NCBI RefSeq assembly: GCF_030704535.1
Contig: NC_081812.1
Location: 19,624,501-19,688,500, forward strand
Direction of reading: 5' to 3'
Source: Vitis vinifera
Taxonomy: Eukaryota; Streptophyta; Magnoliopsida; Vitales; Vitaceae
Length of the DNA stretch: 64,000 nucleotides
Each line of letters opens with the position of its first letter. Position 1 is the stretch's first letter. Shown here one piece after another: positions 49,109 to 60,663 of the stretch. The position numbers and the translations under genes are program-made. The notes under the pieces are model-generated. The model was not told the DNA's origin and ran no database searches. It saw nothing but the letters and a program-made list of their open reading frames with translations.

Positions 49109-50587
49109 TTAGCTGTTCTCCTGAGTGGATTGTAGCTTCGTGATATCCTGGATCAAAATTGACATGTTAACGTGAGAAGATCCTCCGTCTTCCATGGCTC
49201 TTCTTGCTGACGTTGAAAGTTCTCTTGCCCTCTTTTTCCGCATTTCACCTTCTTCTCCTCCATCCATCAATGTCTCTACAGCCTTCTCCACTTCACATTT
49301 CTTCACCAAAACCCCAACTCTCTCTTCATCTCCCCATCTAACGGGGACCTCAACGCCCAAGCTAACTCCAATCCTCAAAACTTCGATAATAAGTTTCTCG
49401 TTCAAGAACTGCTCAGCAAATAACGGCCACGTTATCATTGGCACCCCAGAGCACACCCCTTCTACTGTCGAGTTCCAACCACAATGGGTTAAGAACCCTC
49501 CAATGGCTGGATGGGACAGAATCAAAACTTGAGGGGCCCAACCCTTGATCACAAGTCCTCTCCCTTTGATTCTATCTTCAAACCTCTCTTCCACTAGCCA
49601 ATCCTCTAGCTCTGAAAATCTTTCTCCTGTCTTGATTACCCAAATAAACGGCTGTTTTGATGCTTCTAAACCCAGACCAAGTTCTATCAACTGCGCTGGA
49701 ACCAAACGACATTGGCTACCAAGGCAGGCATAAACAACTGACCCTGGTTTCATTGAATCTAGCCATCCCAAGCACTGCTTCTCATCTATTGAAGCTTTGT
49801 TTCCTCTCTCAAACTTGTCCAAATTATGCTTGTTACTTAGAGAAACCGGTCCTATGCTCCAAACCTTTTTCTTTATAGCCTTTTCATACTCCTCCACGCA
49901 GCCGTGCTCCAGCTCGTTGAAAGTATTCACCACCACTCCATATGCTGTTGATTCAGCTTCCCGCATCTGGTTCCGAATATCGTCCAGGTCTGGCAAGGTA
50001 ACAAAAGCTCCTGGCAGCTGGGCTTTTTTTATCTCAATCTTCTGAGGCATCCCGGGCACCACAAATGGCTGGGAATCCGAAAGCACAGAACGGTGGGCAT
50101 TGTGAAGCCAAATATTATGGGAGCTTAAAAGCGAGAAGCAGCACATCCCATGGAAAACAAGCCTCGGTATCCCAAACTTTCGAGCTGTGCCAGATGTCCA
50201 AGAAAGGCATTTATCCGAAATTATGCAGCTGGGAGGGGGCTTCTGTTGTTGCAAGTAGTGTTCCAATGGTTGCTGTAGCTTATCCATAGCACTATAGAAT
50301 TTCCTGATAAGGTCCCTTGAAGGTACGATGTCAAGATTCTCACACTCCGGGGGGAGTCCAACCTCTCGGCACGGAAATGGGATTGGAACTAGCCGAATGG
50401 GAAGCCCGGCATCAGCGGCTCGGTGGATGGTGTTCTCGAATCTGGAGGCATTAAAAGGGGTGGTGATCAAGCTTACCACAACATCCCGCTCAGCCAATAG
50501 CCTTGCCATGTCTATCATGGGGATCATGTGGCCTTGTGCCAGTAACGGGACCAAAACGAAGTGAAGCTGGTTGGATGTTGATGCCAT
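49109..50587 (-). CDS. UDP-glycosyltransferase, UGT73-like (intact copy C)
   Basis: Intronless gene of 492 residues, normal length for a family 1 plant UGT. The catalytic His20 lies in PLLAQGHMIP and the dyad Asp125 in CIISDKCLSW. The PSPG sugar-donor box is complete at residues 350-393, from WAPQV to FAEQ, with HCGWNS in the middle. Trp at PSPG position 22 and Gln at position 44 favour UDP-glucose. The overall sequence (for example MIDMARLLA and FVVPGMPQKIEI) resembles the UGT73 group, which glucosylates flavonoids, triterpenoids or hormones in the cytosol. The acceptor cannot be told. The start at 50587 (MASTSNQLHF) is chosen because the UGT fold begins directly there. An in-frame Met 31 codons upstream (50680) would add a non-conserved stretch. 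Two broken relatives lie 6-13 kb to the right. Confidence 0.93.
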   Translation of the reverse strand: MASTSNQLHFVLVPLLAQGHMIPMIDMARLLAERDVVVSLITTPFNASRFENTIHRAADAGLPIRLVPIPFPCREVGLPPECENLDIVPSRDLIRKFYSAMDKLQQPLEHYLQQQKPPPSCIISDKCLSWTSGTARKFGIPRLVFHGMCCFSLLSSHNIWLHNAHRSVLSDSQPFVVPGMPQKIEIKKAQLPGAFVTLPDLDDIRNQMREAESTAYGVVVNTFNELEHGCVEEYEKAIKKKVWSIGPVSLSNKHNLDKFERGNKASIDEKQCLGWLDSMKPGSVVYACLGSQCRLVPAQLIELGLGLEASKQPFIWVIKTGERFSELEDWLVEERFEDRIKGRGLVIKGWAPQVLILSHPAIGGFLTHCGWNSTVEGVCSGVPMITWPLFAEQFLNEKLIIEVLRIGVSLGVEVPVRWGDEERVGVLVKKCEVEKAVETLMDGGEEGEMRKKRARELSTSARRAMEDGGSSHVNMSILIQDITKLQSTQENS

Positions 50588-50695
50588 TGCAGTCCGTAAA
50601 ACTAGTTCGCCACAATGGAATATGCACTTTGTGTTTAGAATTTGAAGGTGGATGCAGCAATGCTTTGCTTTTGCTTTCAATTTCTCCGCGTTAGC

Positions 50696-50770
50696 TTGAC
50701 CTTTGACAGAGTCTCCTTTGTTTCTAGATCAACGACTTGACTCAAATTTGCTGTGCGATTGACAAGTCAA
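50696..50770 (-). promoter_or_regulatory. W-box-like TTGAC cluster upstream of UGT C
   Basis: Five TTGAC cores occur within 75 bp on both strands: TTGACC 50696, TTGACA 50703, TTGACT 50737, TTGACA 50759 and, inverted, AGTCAA 50765-50770. They lie about 110-185 bp before the chosen start codon. WRKY factors bind TTGAC(C/T), so stress-inducible control of the glucosyltransferase is plausible but untested. Confidence 0.45.
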
Positions 50771-52054
50771 TAGATATGCGTATTAGACTATAGAGGGGGA
50801 TGAATTTATAAATTATCTGTCTATTTACTGCTATCATCACAACATACTCAAGATAAAGCATGATTGATTATTACATAATCAGAAGAGAGCACAAAATTGG
50901 TCTCTGCTGGAACTTTCACTGCAAATGCAATGCGGCTTTTGTTAATGTTGAAGGTTGTTGTAAATTAGGAGTGATTGTTATTGCCTACTGACTTAGAAAG
51001 TCTTCTGGGCAGGTAATGCTAGTCTGCATGGAAATGAGGCATTTGGAAGAGGTCAGAATTCATTGTTGGATTAGTACATACACGTAGGGTGAATCATCCA
51101 CTTGCCGGTGTGGGACGGTTGACCCCCCTGCCCACTTAGCCACTGACGTTTCCGTGCGAAACGGTGGATGGACTTGAACCGAGTGCATATGTTGATCAAT
51201 TATTTGAACTTTGAAGTCTCAAGTCTCATTGGACGATTGCGTGCAAAACGGTGGATGGGCCTCCCCACCGCATTCTGAGGTAGACTTCGGCTTCCATGAC
51301 TTGACTTCAATTTTTTTGGCTTGGTTGACTTAGTCAACACGCTTAGTGTTTTTTTTGGACTCCGCCTTCTTTTTGTTCATTTGTTTTCTTTCGGTCTAAA
51401 TTATTTTTTAGATGGACGTATGAAATTTGAATTTTATAAAATCGAATTCCTATCTTATGATATTTTCTTTTAATTTTTTTATTTTTTACAAATAAACATA
51501 CTTTTACCTGTACTTACTTCATCACCATATCTAGTCGATAAAGTTTTTAAATATCATTCCTGTAAAATAACTTTCACCAAATAGTTGTCACAACTTTTTA
51601 TATGAATTTGATAATTTTGACTCAGTTGCTACCTATCAATGTAATATTTGTATGAAGTATGTTTCACGCAAGTTTGATTTGTATAAAGAAAACACCAGTA
51701 GATGATTAAGAATATTATAGTAATTCCCTTACCTTTAACGTGATTCATTCTGATCTTGTACCTCCAGGAATTTGTTGGTTGATACGTCCATGAAGCACGA
51801 GCAGGGTGAGTAGGTAATTTAGGACGCCATCAACAAATCCAATACCACCTCCAATCAGATCTGTCCCACATGATACATACTTTAGTGGTTGGACCCAACT
51901 TTCAAATTTAAGAAATATGGTTAAATGACCTGGTCTAGTGGCATTATACACATTGTCACTCAACCATGTTTTTTGGTCTCAGGTTACATAGGGACAGATA
52001 ATAATAGTTTTTTTCAATTCTTTTACCAATTCTACTTCAACGACAAATTTTCTA

Positions 52055-52680
52055 GACACTTATCTAATCTTGGAACTTAACCTTTGGATGGATATTGAAT
52101 GAGTATCAATTTCATGTCAAGAAGAAAGTTCAACTAAGAATAATAAGAATAGGAAAGATCGATATCTTGAAAAATAGTCTAAAGTTGAATCATTAGTATT
52201 TTTATGAGGAATTTTTTTTTTTTAAATGAACAATTAGAAGGAAGCAAACACACAATTTTCATATTTCTTAAAAAAAAAAAATAACTTTCAAGAATATCTT
52301 AAAAATGTTATGGATTTAGAAATAATTTTTAAAATATTTTTTAAAATTATTTTACAAATAAATTTTTGGACTCTATCTAATCTGTCTAATTACACTACTT
52401 GGAATTTAAGATATAGAATAAGTATATATCTTATGTCATCGAATAAAGTTTAATCAAGAATGATAAGAATAACATGTCTAATCACACTACTTAGAATTTA
52501 ACCTTTAAATAGATATAAAATGAGTATACATCTCATGTCATCGAAGAAAGTTCAATTAAGAATGATAAGAATAACATGTCATCGAAGAAAGTTCAATCAA
52601 GAATGGTAAGAATAAGAAAGATTAATAACTCGAAAAGTAATTTAAAGTTGAGCTAATACCATTTTTACTGGCATTTAAAA
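52055..52680 (+). repeat. Diverged ~100-bp repeats
   Basis: The phrase TCATGTCATCGAAGAAAGTTC followed by AA(T/C)(T/C)AAGAATGATAAGAATA recurs at about 52112, 52432, 52533 and 52576. An upstream ACTTAGAATTTAACCTTTA-like block precedes most copies. The last pair is truncated and directly adjacent. The copies differ by many substitutions, so amplification is not recent. Confidence 0.65.
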
Positions 52681-55600
52681 GGAAAACAAACAATTAAAAG
52701 AACTTTAAAATAATTTTAAATTATCATATTTTGATAAATATTAAAAAACAATTAGTTTATCAAAATCTCCTTTGTTGCGTTGAACTTGGTTTAAAGCGGA
52801 GTCTTAGGACCGAAAACATATTTGATTTCAATTTGGTTTCATAGCATGTGGCTAGGAGGAAAATTTTCTTGATAGATTAAAAAAATGAGGACAAATTGAA
52901 CATGAATGACAGGAAATAGGTTAGCATGTGTCGTGAATCTCCTGATTAACTTGTAAAAGGTTGCGTTATATTTGGTGAATGCGTGAGTCCATGTCCAAGA
53001 AGAATTGCATCAAGATGGAAGAAATGGAGCGCTACTGGCCGGTAACCCCTTCTAGAAACCCAAAAATGTGAGGCTAGGATTCCTGATTCCACTCAAAGAC
53101 AACACAAAAGGCCACGCCACCACCAACTCTCCAGCAATGAATTGGTAAAGGCACCAAAATCCTATTTCTATTTGTCATTTTCATGGCCTGCTATGCCTTC
53201 AATCTCATTAGTCATGACCACCAAAGCATAGGCCCACGGTGCCCAACACCAATCAGTATATTTTTAATTGAGTAGTCACTATCAAGCTTACAAGCGCATA
53301 TAAAAGCATTAGGTTTTTTCTAGGGTGGAACAATCAATTATACTCTAGCATTCACAAAAAGAAAATTCCTAGAAAGAAACTTAGGTTTAACTCAACATAA
53401 TTTTTGGTTAAAAAAAAAAAAAAAACCATATTTTGGTTTCAAAATCCTAAAATTTGCTAAATAAAAATAAATAAATTTAAAATTATGATAAATTATGTAA
53501 TTTTGATATTCCATCATCATAAATTAATTGTTAATGCAACTAATAATACCTATAAATTTTTTAAAAGAATTAATTATTTATTAATTGGAACTTAAAACAC
53601 CCATCCGAATTAAATTTGGATCGAAAATTCAATAAGCATCAACTTGAATCAAACAAATCGACAAACCCACCCAAATTGAAGCCTACACATTTTTCTCATC
53701 AAAGGTTCTAAAGTTGAGTCAATATTAGAGCGATTCCTATTTCATCCTCTCCTACCTATTATAGGATTTTTTTTTTTTTTTGGATTTTCCTAAGTCACCC
53801 TTATATTAGCAATATAAGGTATAAGAAAACCTTTGACACACCATAGATCCAAAATTCTACATTAGATTTGGAAGTTGAGTCTTATATCAAAAATAAAATT
53901 CTTCTTATGATTGATCGTTAAATCAGCTCTCACTAGTTGGGAGTATCTAATTGTTAGAAGTATTGAAATTACCAATATATGTTATTTATGCGATTATACT
54001 ATTAAAATTATTGATTATATTTTTAGAAAACGCTCTTATATTAGAGGAATTTGCAATCACATCAAGTTCAATTGCCTCACACCTTTACATATGAAGATGA
54101 ATTCTTATTTTGACTTCAAATAGCATACAAAAATTTTAAAATTAATTAAAAAAAATTAACAGTCTTGTTACAATAAAAAAAAGAAGTTGATATTATCATG
54201 AGAAATATATAAATTCAAAGAATTTAGATACTATCTTGTGATAACAATCTCAACCCCTTTCCTTCAAAAGGGAGAGCATAAAATATGCCAGGTTGTTGAA
54301 AAATTAATTCGATAAATCGTTGTAATCAATGAAAGAGTCAAACTAAATTTTGATCAATCAAGTATAGAGAATAAAAGTACTTCAAGATAAAATGATTAGA
54401 GACTAATAAAATTATAAAAATGTTTGTAATTAGGTATTTAGATAAAACATACATAACTATTGTATAGTGCATGATTTTAAAAGATGACATACCAGTTCTT
54501 AAGAACAACGAGTTCCTTAACCCTATAGATTGAAAATGTATTAAAAATAATGATAGATTGTTATAATAAAAAGAACAATATTCCTAATTCTATTAAGTTA
54601 TTAGTATAAAATATTTGAAAATTAACTCAGAATTTAAATACTTACATTGTACGCTATATTCGTGTAGAATCAAATATAACAACATATTTGCAAATTTGTA
54701 AATATTTTATACTATACTATCTTTCTACAAATTTAAATTAAAAAAAAAAAAATTGTGGCAGAAAAGGACGAGCAAGGCACAGTTACATACCCAGTGGGAA
54801 GTTGTGATTATTTATTGTTTTCCTCTTGTTGCCTGAACTTCCCATTCACGGCGGCCTTGTTTTTACTCGCTGCAAAATTGTGATCCTTTTTCATTGAACC
54901 ATGATCGACGCATCTCCAGTCTCCATCACCTTTGTTGCGAATCAATGACCAACTGCGGAACTGCCATTAATACTCCCACTTGGAGCCCATATTTGAAGAT
55001 CAACGAGAAGAGAATCCCTTTCCACTCCTGTTTCTCAGCTGGTGAGGGGCATGGGGTGGAAGGGAGAGAGATCATAGGGGTAGGGTGTTTGGGAAGAGCG
55101 ACGTTTGGTTAGGGATTGAATGCTTCAGCCCTGTTCTATTAAAATTCATAGGTGTGGCCATTCTATCTAGGGGCGGCAGCGTGGCTCACGATCCGACCGA
55201 CCTTCTCCACTTAACGCGTATAAAATTTTGAAATGAGCCGGACTGGGTGACCACCGTCCCGATCCCACCTGAAAGATACATTTTTTTTTCGCAGATATAT
55301 ATATTCTTTTATTTATATTTTCTTAATACCTAAGCAAACTTCAAATCTAACTCCTCTTCTTGTCTTATCTGTACATACTTTTTGTGAACTCATTTTATTA
55401 GAGACGGAGTAATAAGAAACGTATTTGAACAAAAAGTAGTTTCATTGTCATTTTTAATTCTACGATGAAGCCAAAGTCACCTAGTTGTCTTATACTTTGT
55501 ATGCAAATGTAACGCCCTCGTATTCTATTTTGATGCGTTCAATTTATTATTGGGACCCCGAATATTCTCTACGCAACTTTCAAAATAATTTGTATCCTTA

Positions 55601-55951
55601 TGAATCAATGTATTATTTTATAAAGTGTATTCTAAGAAGATGTTTGATTTGCACAAGAAAAATATCAATCAAGACAAAAAAAAAGTATAAAATTGCAATA
55701 AAGAAGGCATAACTATTCACGTACTGGTTAATTTGTTCATTCGGCATGAATAGGCAATTAGGGATGTTACCAAAAAATCAAATTCTGAACTCCAGGGAAA
55801 CCCAATTAAGTAACAACTAATTTGGGGAGATTGGACCATCCTACTAGACTTCAGGATTAGGAATTCTGGTTCAATCAGCATCATGCCTAATCACACAATA
55901 TATTGTTACCAGATCAAGTTTCTAGGTGAAGTATATATAGATAGAAAATAA

Positions 55952-55982
<31 letters not shown>

Positions 55983-56707
55983 TTTTTTTTAACGTTATTA
56001 CTTGAAACTTGACGTTGAATACTTAATGTAGCAGCATGTCATTTCACCGACCATCATATTGCACAGTAATAGTAGTTGAGGTTAGGGATGGGGACGAGTT
56101 TCTCCAGGTATCGGTCCCACCTTACCTTTAATGAGGACTTGGGAGTACAGGTTGACCTATAACCCCACCTCGCCACGTTCCACCCCCACCTTATCATGAT
56201 TATATATAATTTTAAATAAAAAATTATTTTAATTATTTTTTTTATTTTTTTAATATAAATAAAATATTATTTTTTATAAAAATAAATTATAAATATTTAT
56301 AATATTTCTTTATTTATAAATTATATTTAATTTTAATAAAATTTTAAATTTTAAAAATAAAAAATTGAAAAGAGTTGAAATTTTTTGTATAAGACAGAGA
56401 GAGGAGGGTATGGATTTCCCACTGTTGTCATCCTAATTGAAGTTCAGTATTATTTACAATTATACCATAAATGATTTTTTTATGTAGAAGGAAAAAGTGA
56501 AAAAAGTAAAAAAATTATATAAGGGATAAAAAGGAAAACCAAATATACATTAAAAAAAAAGTGCACAATAAAAGGAATTAATTAATTATTTAGAAAAAAA
56601 AAGGTAAAAGATTAAGTAAGGGAAAAAAAGCAAATGAAAAAAATAAAAATAAAATTGAGAAGTAAAAAAAAATAACCCTAATTTACTAGTCATGGACCTC
56701 ATGGTCT

Positions 56708-56714
56708 TATAAAT
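56708..56714 (+). promoter_or_regulatory. TATA box of UGT pseudogene A
   Basis: TATAAAT, 73 bp before the ATG at 56781. Its placement suggests that the original promoter survives in front of the broken gene. Confidence 0.5.
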
Positions 56715-56798
56715 GTTCCATGTTTATAGCAACTTTAAAATCTGCCAGTGCCACACAAACCTAAAGATCGGTTTTCTGTCATGGCCACCCAATCCAAC

Positions 56799-56803
56799 TA
56801 CCC
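56799..56803. repeat. Left TACCC target-site duplication of the solo LTR
   Basis: TACCC here is repeated at 58261-58265. Together they restore uninterrupted UGT coding sequence when the LTR and one copy are removed. Confidence 0.9.
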
Positions 56804-58260
56804 TGTGACGCCCTAAGACCCTGACGATCATTTCACACTTCAAACCCGAAAGCTTACAGTGTAACCTGACCCAAACAATTGTCTTGTAATCGGAAGTTAC
56901 CAATTACCAAATACCTGTTCAGAGTAGCGGAACAAATTTAAAATCCTCAAAATTCAATTTCAAAACTAAAACATCCACTATCCAAAATCCATTATCCAAA
57001 TATTTGCAAACTTAAACAATTCAAGTACTAGAACAAATTTTAAAATCTCCAAAACTCAACTTTAATCTAACATAAAATTTGAAAGATCAATATCCAAATA
57101 ACTTCCAAATACCAAAAGATCCAAATGAACACAACTAACAGTTAAACAAAATCCAATATAAAATCCTAAGTCAAATTCTAATGATGACCATTCCTCAACC
57201 TAACCATCACTCCTCACTCGAACTAAGGGTACTTGAAAAGTAGTCAACAAATGGGAATGAGCTCACAACCCAATAAGGAACATTAATGCAGTCCATGGAT
57301 CAAATATTTCAAACTCACTTGAAAAATAGGAGATATTGTAATCAATCATTTTTATAAAGCTGTGAGTAAATTTTTTTTTTTTTTTTTGCCAATACATTCA
57401 AAATTTCTAACTGTATGCATTTATTTCTGATTCAAACAATTTCATAACAAATTCAATCAAAACATTCCAATAATTTATTTACTCTGGTCATCAAACATCA
57501 AACGGTGTCCAGTTAGGTGAGACTTTTCAAATGGGTGGCTAGCCTCAAATTGTTCCTTTAAGGTGGACGGAACCAAACACTACTAATACTAGTAACCTCT
57601 AACCGAAACCCCTAGAGGCTGGGGTTCAAATCAATTACATTTCCCACCAAGAAATGTAAATGTCAACTATTATATCCCATTAACAAGGGTCAAAAGTCAA
57701 CTATTATATCCCGTTGACAAGGGCCAAACAAACCAGAGTCAAATATTTATTTCATTTATTCAAATTTACAACATATAATATCTCCACATTTATTTGTCAA
57801 AAACATAATATAAAATTCTAACATACTTTTCATGCAAAACAAGTTTGATCCATGCATAAAACGGAATATAACTCAAACGTTTTCAAATAATGTATATATA
57901 TATAAATTGTTTCAAAAAAAAGAATTTAACAACTGCATTAATTTTCCTTACCTCACAAGAAGTCCTCAAAAACTTTGGAGAGAAAATAATCCTGAAAATC
58001 TACTCTTCACCTATAGAGGTTTGTTCTTCAAACCTTGAAATCTAATCTCAACTTCACGTTCTCTGGAAACTCTCTACGAATAGGAATGCGATTCAGAAAA
58101 GAACAAGAAGAAAAAAAAATTTTATTTATACTTAGGGTATTATTCGTAAAATTACTTTTTCACCCCTCTTCCATTTTATTAAATTAATTAATTAATTAAT
58201 CTAATATCATTATTATGAATTTCCTAAATTACCCTTTAAAAAAAAAACTTGGGCGTTACA
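56804..58260 (-). mobile_element. Solo LTR (gypsy-type ends), 1,457 bp, with TSD
   Basis: The termini are TGTGACGCCCTAAG and, at the other end, CTTGGGCGTTACA, i.e. imperfect inverted ends opening TG and closing CA. The 5 bp before (56799-56803) and after (58261-58265) are both TACCC, a perfect target-site duplication. The interior has no coding sequence and no second LTR. On the minus strand a TATAAATA lies at 58123-58130, about 130 bp into the LTR, suggesting minus orientation. TGTAACxCCC ends are common in Tekay/Del-type gypsy elements; that class is an inference. It interrupts codon 7 of UGT A. Confidence 0.9.
57662..57729. repeat. 34-bp tandem duplication inside the solo LTR
   Basis: Two adjacent units start with GTCAACTATTATATCCC at 57662 and 57696 and differ at a few positions. 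Confidence 0.9.
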
Positions 58261-59520
58261 TACCCTCACTTCCTTCTGGTTCTCTCATGTCCCAAAGCCA
58301 TCTCATTCCTTTCACCGACATGGCTAAACTCCTCGCCCTTCGGGGCATAGCCATTACCATTATTATCACACCCCTCAATGCGATCAAATTCAAGACCATT
58401 ATTGATCAGGCAATCCATTCCAATCTCAACATCCAATTTATCCCTCTCCAATTTCCCTGCCAACAAGCCGGTTTGCCTTAAGGACGTGAAAACATGGACA
58501 GTATCCCTTCTCCGGACTTGAACAAACAATTTATTTTAGCATCTAGTATGCTCCAACAACCTCTTGAAAATTTGCTTGGACATTTGAAGCCGCCGCCTAG
58601 CTGCATAATTGCTAGTGTTTGTCTTCCTTGGACTCGGGATGTTGCCGTGAAGTTCAAGATTCCATGGGATTTCTTGCTTCACCCTCTTGTGCTGTAAAAA
58701 CATTGAGCGCTCCGACGTTCTCAAGAGTGTGGCAGCTGATTCAGAGTCGTTTGAGGTACCGGGCATGCCTGATAAAATTGAATTTACGAAGGCCCAGTTA
58801 CCCCCAGGATTTCAACCAAGTTCAGATGACTCAGGATTTGCGGAGAAGATGAGAGCCACAGCCATTTTGGCGCAAGGGGAGGTGGTGAATAGTTTTGAGG
58901 AGTTGGAGCCAGACTACTTGCTGGAGTACAAGATATTGGAGAACAAAGTTTGGTGCATAGGGCCTGTTTCTCTATGTAACAAAGAGATGTCAAATAAGTT
59001 TGGGAGAGGCAACAAGGCCTCCATTGATGAAAACCAGTGTTTGAAGTGGCTCGACTCCAGAAAGCCAAAGTCTGTGATTTATGCTTGCTTTGGCAGCCTA
59101 TGTCACTTTTCAACTTCACAACTCATAGAGATTGGTTTGGGCTTAGAAGCATCAAACCGTCCCTTCGCTTGGATAATTAGACAAAGTGATTTCTCCTTTG
59201 AATTAGAGGAACGGTTGCTGGAAGAGAGGTACGAAGAGAGAATCAGGGGGAGAGGTCTCATAATCCGAGGATGGGCACCTCAAGTATTGATATTGTCCCA
59301 TCCAGCAGTAGGGGGCTTCTTAACACACTGTGGTTGGAATTCTACCGTTGAAGGAATCTGCAGTGGAGTTCCAATGATAACTTGGCAAGGGGTTTTTCCC
59401 TATGACATTGTTGATCCAAGATGTCACGAGCCAAGTCAATCAAAATGGACCAACCAAAGAAATAGTATAGTAGCTTCCAGAGATGGTCTTTGCAATTCGC
59501 AAACATTTCACTGAGAATTG

Positions 59521-59562
59521 TGTTTTGGCCTAGGCCCAAAAATTAACATTTGATCCATATAA
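59521..59562 (+). repeat. Left terminal inverted repeat
   Basis: 42 bp matching the reverse complement of 62708-62754, with about five bases of gap and a few mismatches near the outer third. Confidence 0.75.
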
Positions 59563-60663
59563 TTTCCATAATTGATGGAAATGATATAAGATATTAAAAG
59601 ATCAATATATCCTTTAAATTTTTATATATTATCTTTTAAGGATATAAAATAGTGATGGACTAAAATACCCATTGACCTTTCATATAAGTTTTTTTTGTCT
59701 TTATTGCACCACTATTCATACAACTATAATAATTCTATTTTAATAATTTGGATTTTTTTATTGTTTTTAATTTTTTTTTTAAAAATTGAAAATCAGCATT
59801 ATTTTCTATTTTAAATTATAAATAAAGAAAAATTATGTTCAAAAACTATTTTAAAAAATACTTTCTAAAAAAATAGTTATATGATTTATATTTTTTATAT
59901 TTTATTTTTTTTAAAACATTTAATTAAAAAATGAAAACTATTTTTAAAAATAAAATTGAAAAGCTTGTTTAGTACTATTTTTTATATGAAAATAATAAAA
60001 ATAATTAAATTTCATTCATTGATTATCCATTTCTATTATTTTTCATAAGTTATTTTAATAATAAAATAAAAATATATAGTATGTTTACAATTAAACAAAG
60101 AAATTGATCAATTATGTATTTTTTGTGGGACTATCTTTTACATGAAAAATAATTAAATAATTAAATTATATATATTTATTACTCTTTTTAATTTTTTTTA
60201 TTTTTTTATTTTTTGTCTAATAGAAAATTTTAATATATCCATACTTAACAAAGTAATAAATCAATTGTGCATATTTTAATATATTAAAATAAATTAGTTT
60301 CTAATTTAAATAAAAAAAATGAAATAAGTAAATAAATTTGGGGTTATTTCTATTTTTTAACATATCTTATATCAATATTTTTTATGGTTAAATAAATTAT
60401 TTATTTATTTATTCTTTAATTCCAAAAAGTAAAATGAAATAAATAAATAAATTTGATATTTTTTAACTGATCTTATATTCATATTTCTTATTGTTAAATA
60501 AATTTTTATTCTTTTTTCTTTATTTCCAAAAATAAAAGGAAATAAATAAATAAACTTGACTTAAATAATAGTTTTTAAGTAATTTTCTGTTTTATTTTTA
60601 ATTACATTTTGCATTGAAAATAAAATAAAATAACTTTTTATTTGTTTTAATTATTTTAAATGT

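Larger units (their letters stand above)
50588..56707. other. UGT C promoter and long gene-poor spacer
   Basis: The left end is the 5' flank of UGT C, with a TTGAC cluster (50696-50770) and a near-palindrome GTTGACTTAGTCAAC (51324-51338). A repeat family of about 100 bp occupies 52.06-52.64 kb. Exon-like but unrecognised pieces occur at about 51.76-51.87 kb (minus) and 54.95-55.04 kb (plus). The remainder is AT-rich. No complete gene is seen. Confidence 0.45.
56781..59520 (+). pseudogene. UDP-glycosyltransferase pseudogene A, split by a solo LTR
   Basis: The gene starts MATQSNY at 56781-56801 and resumes after the LTR at 58261. It retains family landmarks: PLMSQSHLIPFTDMAKLLA around the catalytic His, PPPSCIIASVCLPW, and a PSPG box starting WAPQVLILSHPAVGG and running to CSGVPMITW. 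Damage, in order: the LTR insertion; a 1-bp loss in the GTTCTCTCATG stretch (about 58281); a TAA at 58479-58481; a 14-bp deletion at 58662-58667; and loss of about 0.2 kb after ATAACTTGGC (59386). That last loss removes the rest of the C-terminal domain and shifts the frame past the old stop. The residue matching Asp125 of UGT C is Ser. It is nearly identical to copy B where they overlap. No functional product is possible. Confidence 0.9.

Noticed and set aside
49194-50694. Plus-strand frames opposite the intact UGT
   Set aside because: Antisense shadows; composition follows the UGT codons and no conserved motif appears.
57601-57640. GGTTCAAATC, resembling a tRNA T-arm
   Set aside because: No acceptor, D-arm or anticodon stem can be folded around it; it lies inside the solo LTR.
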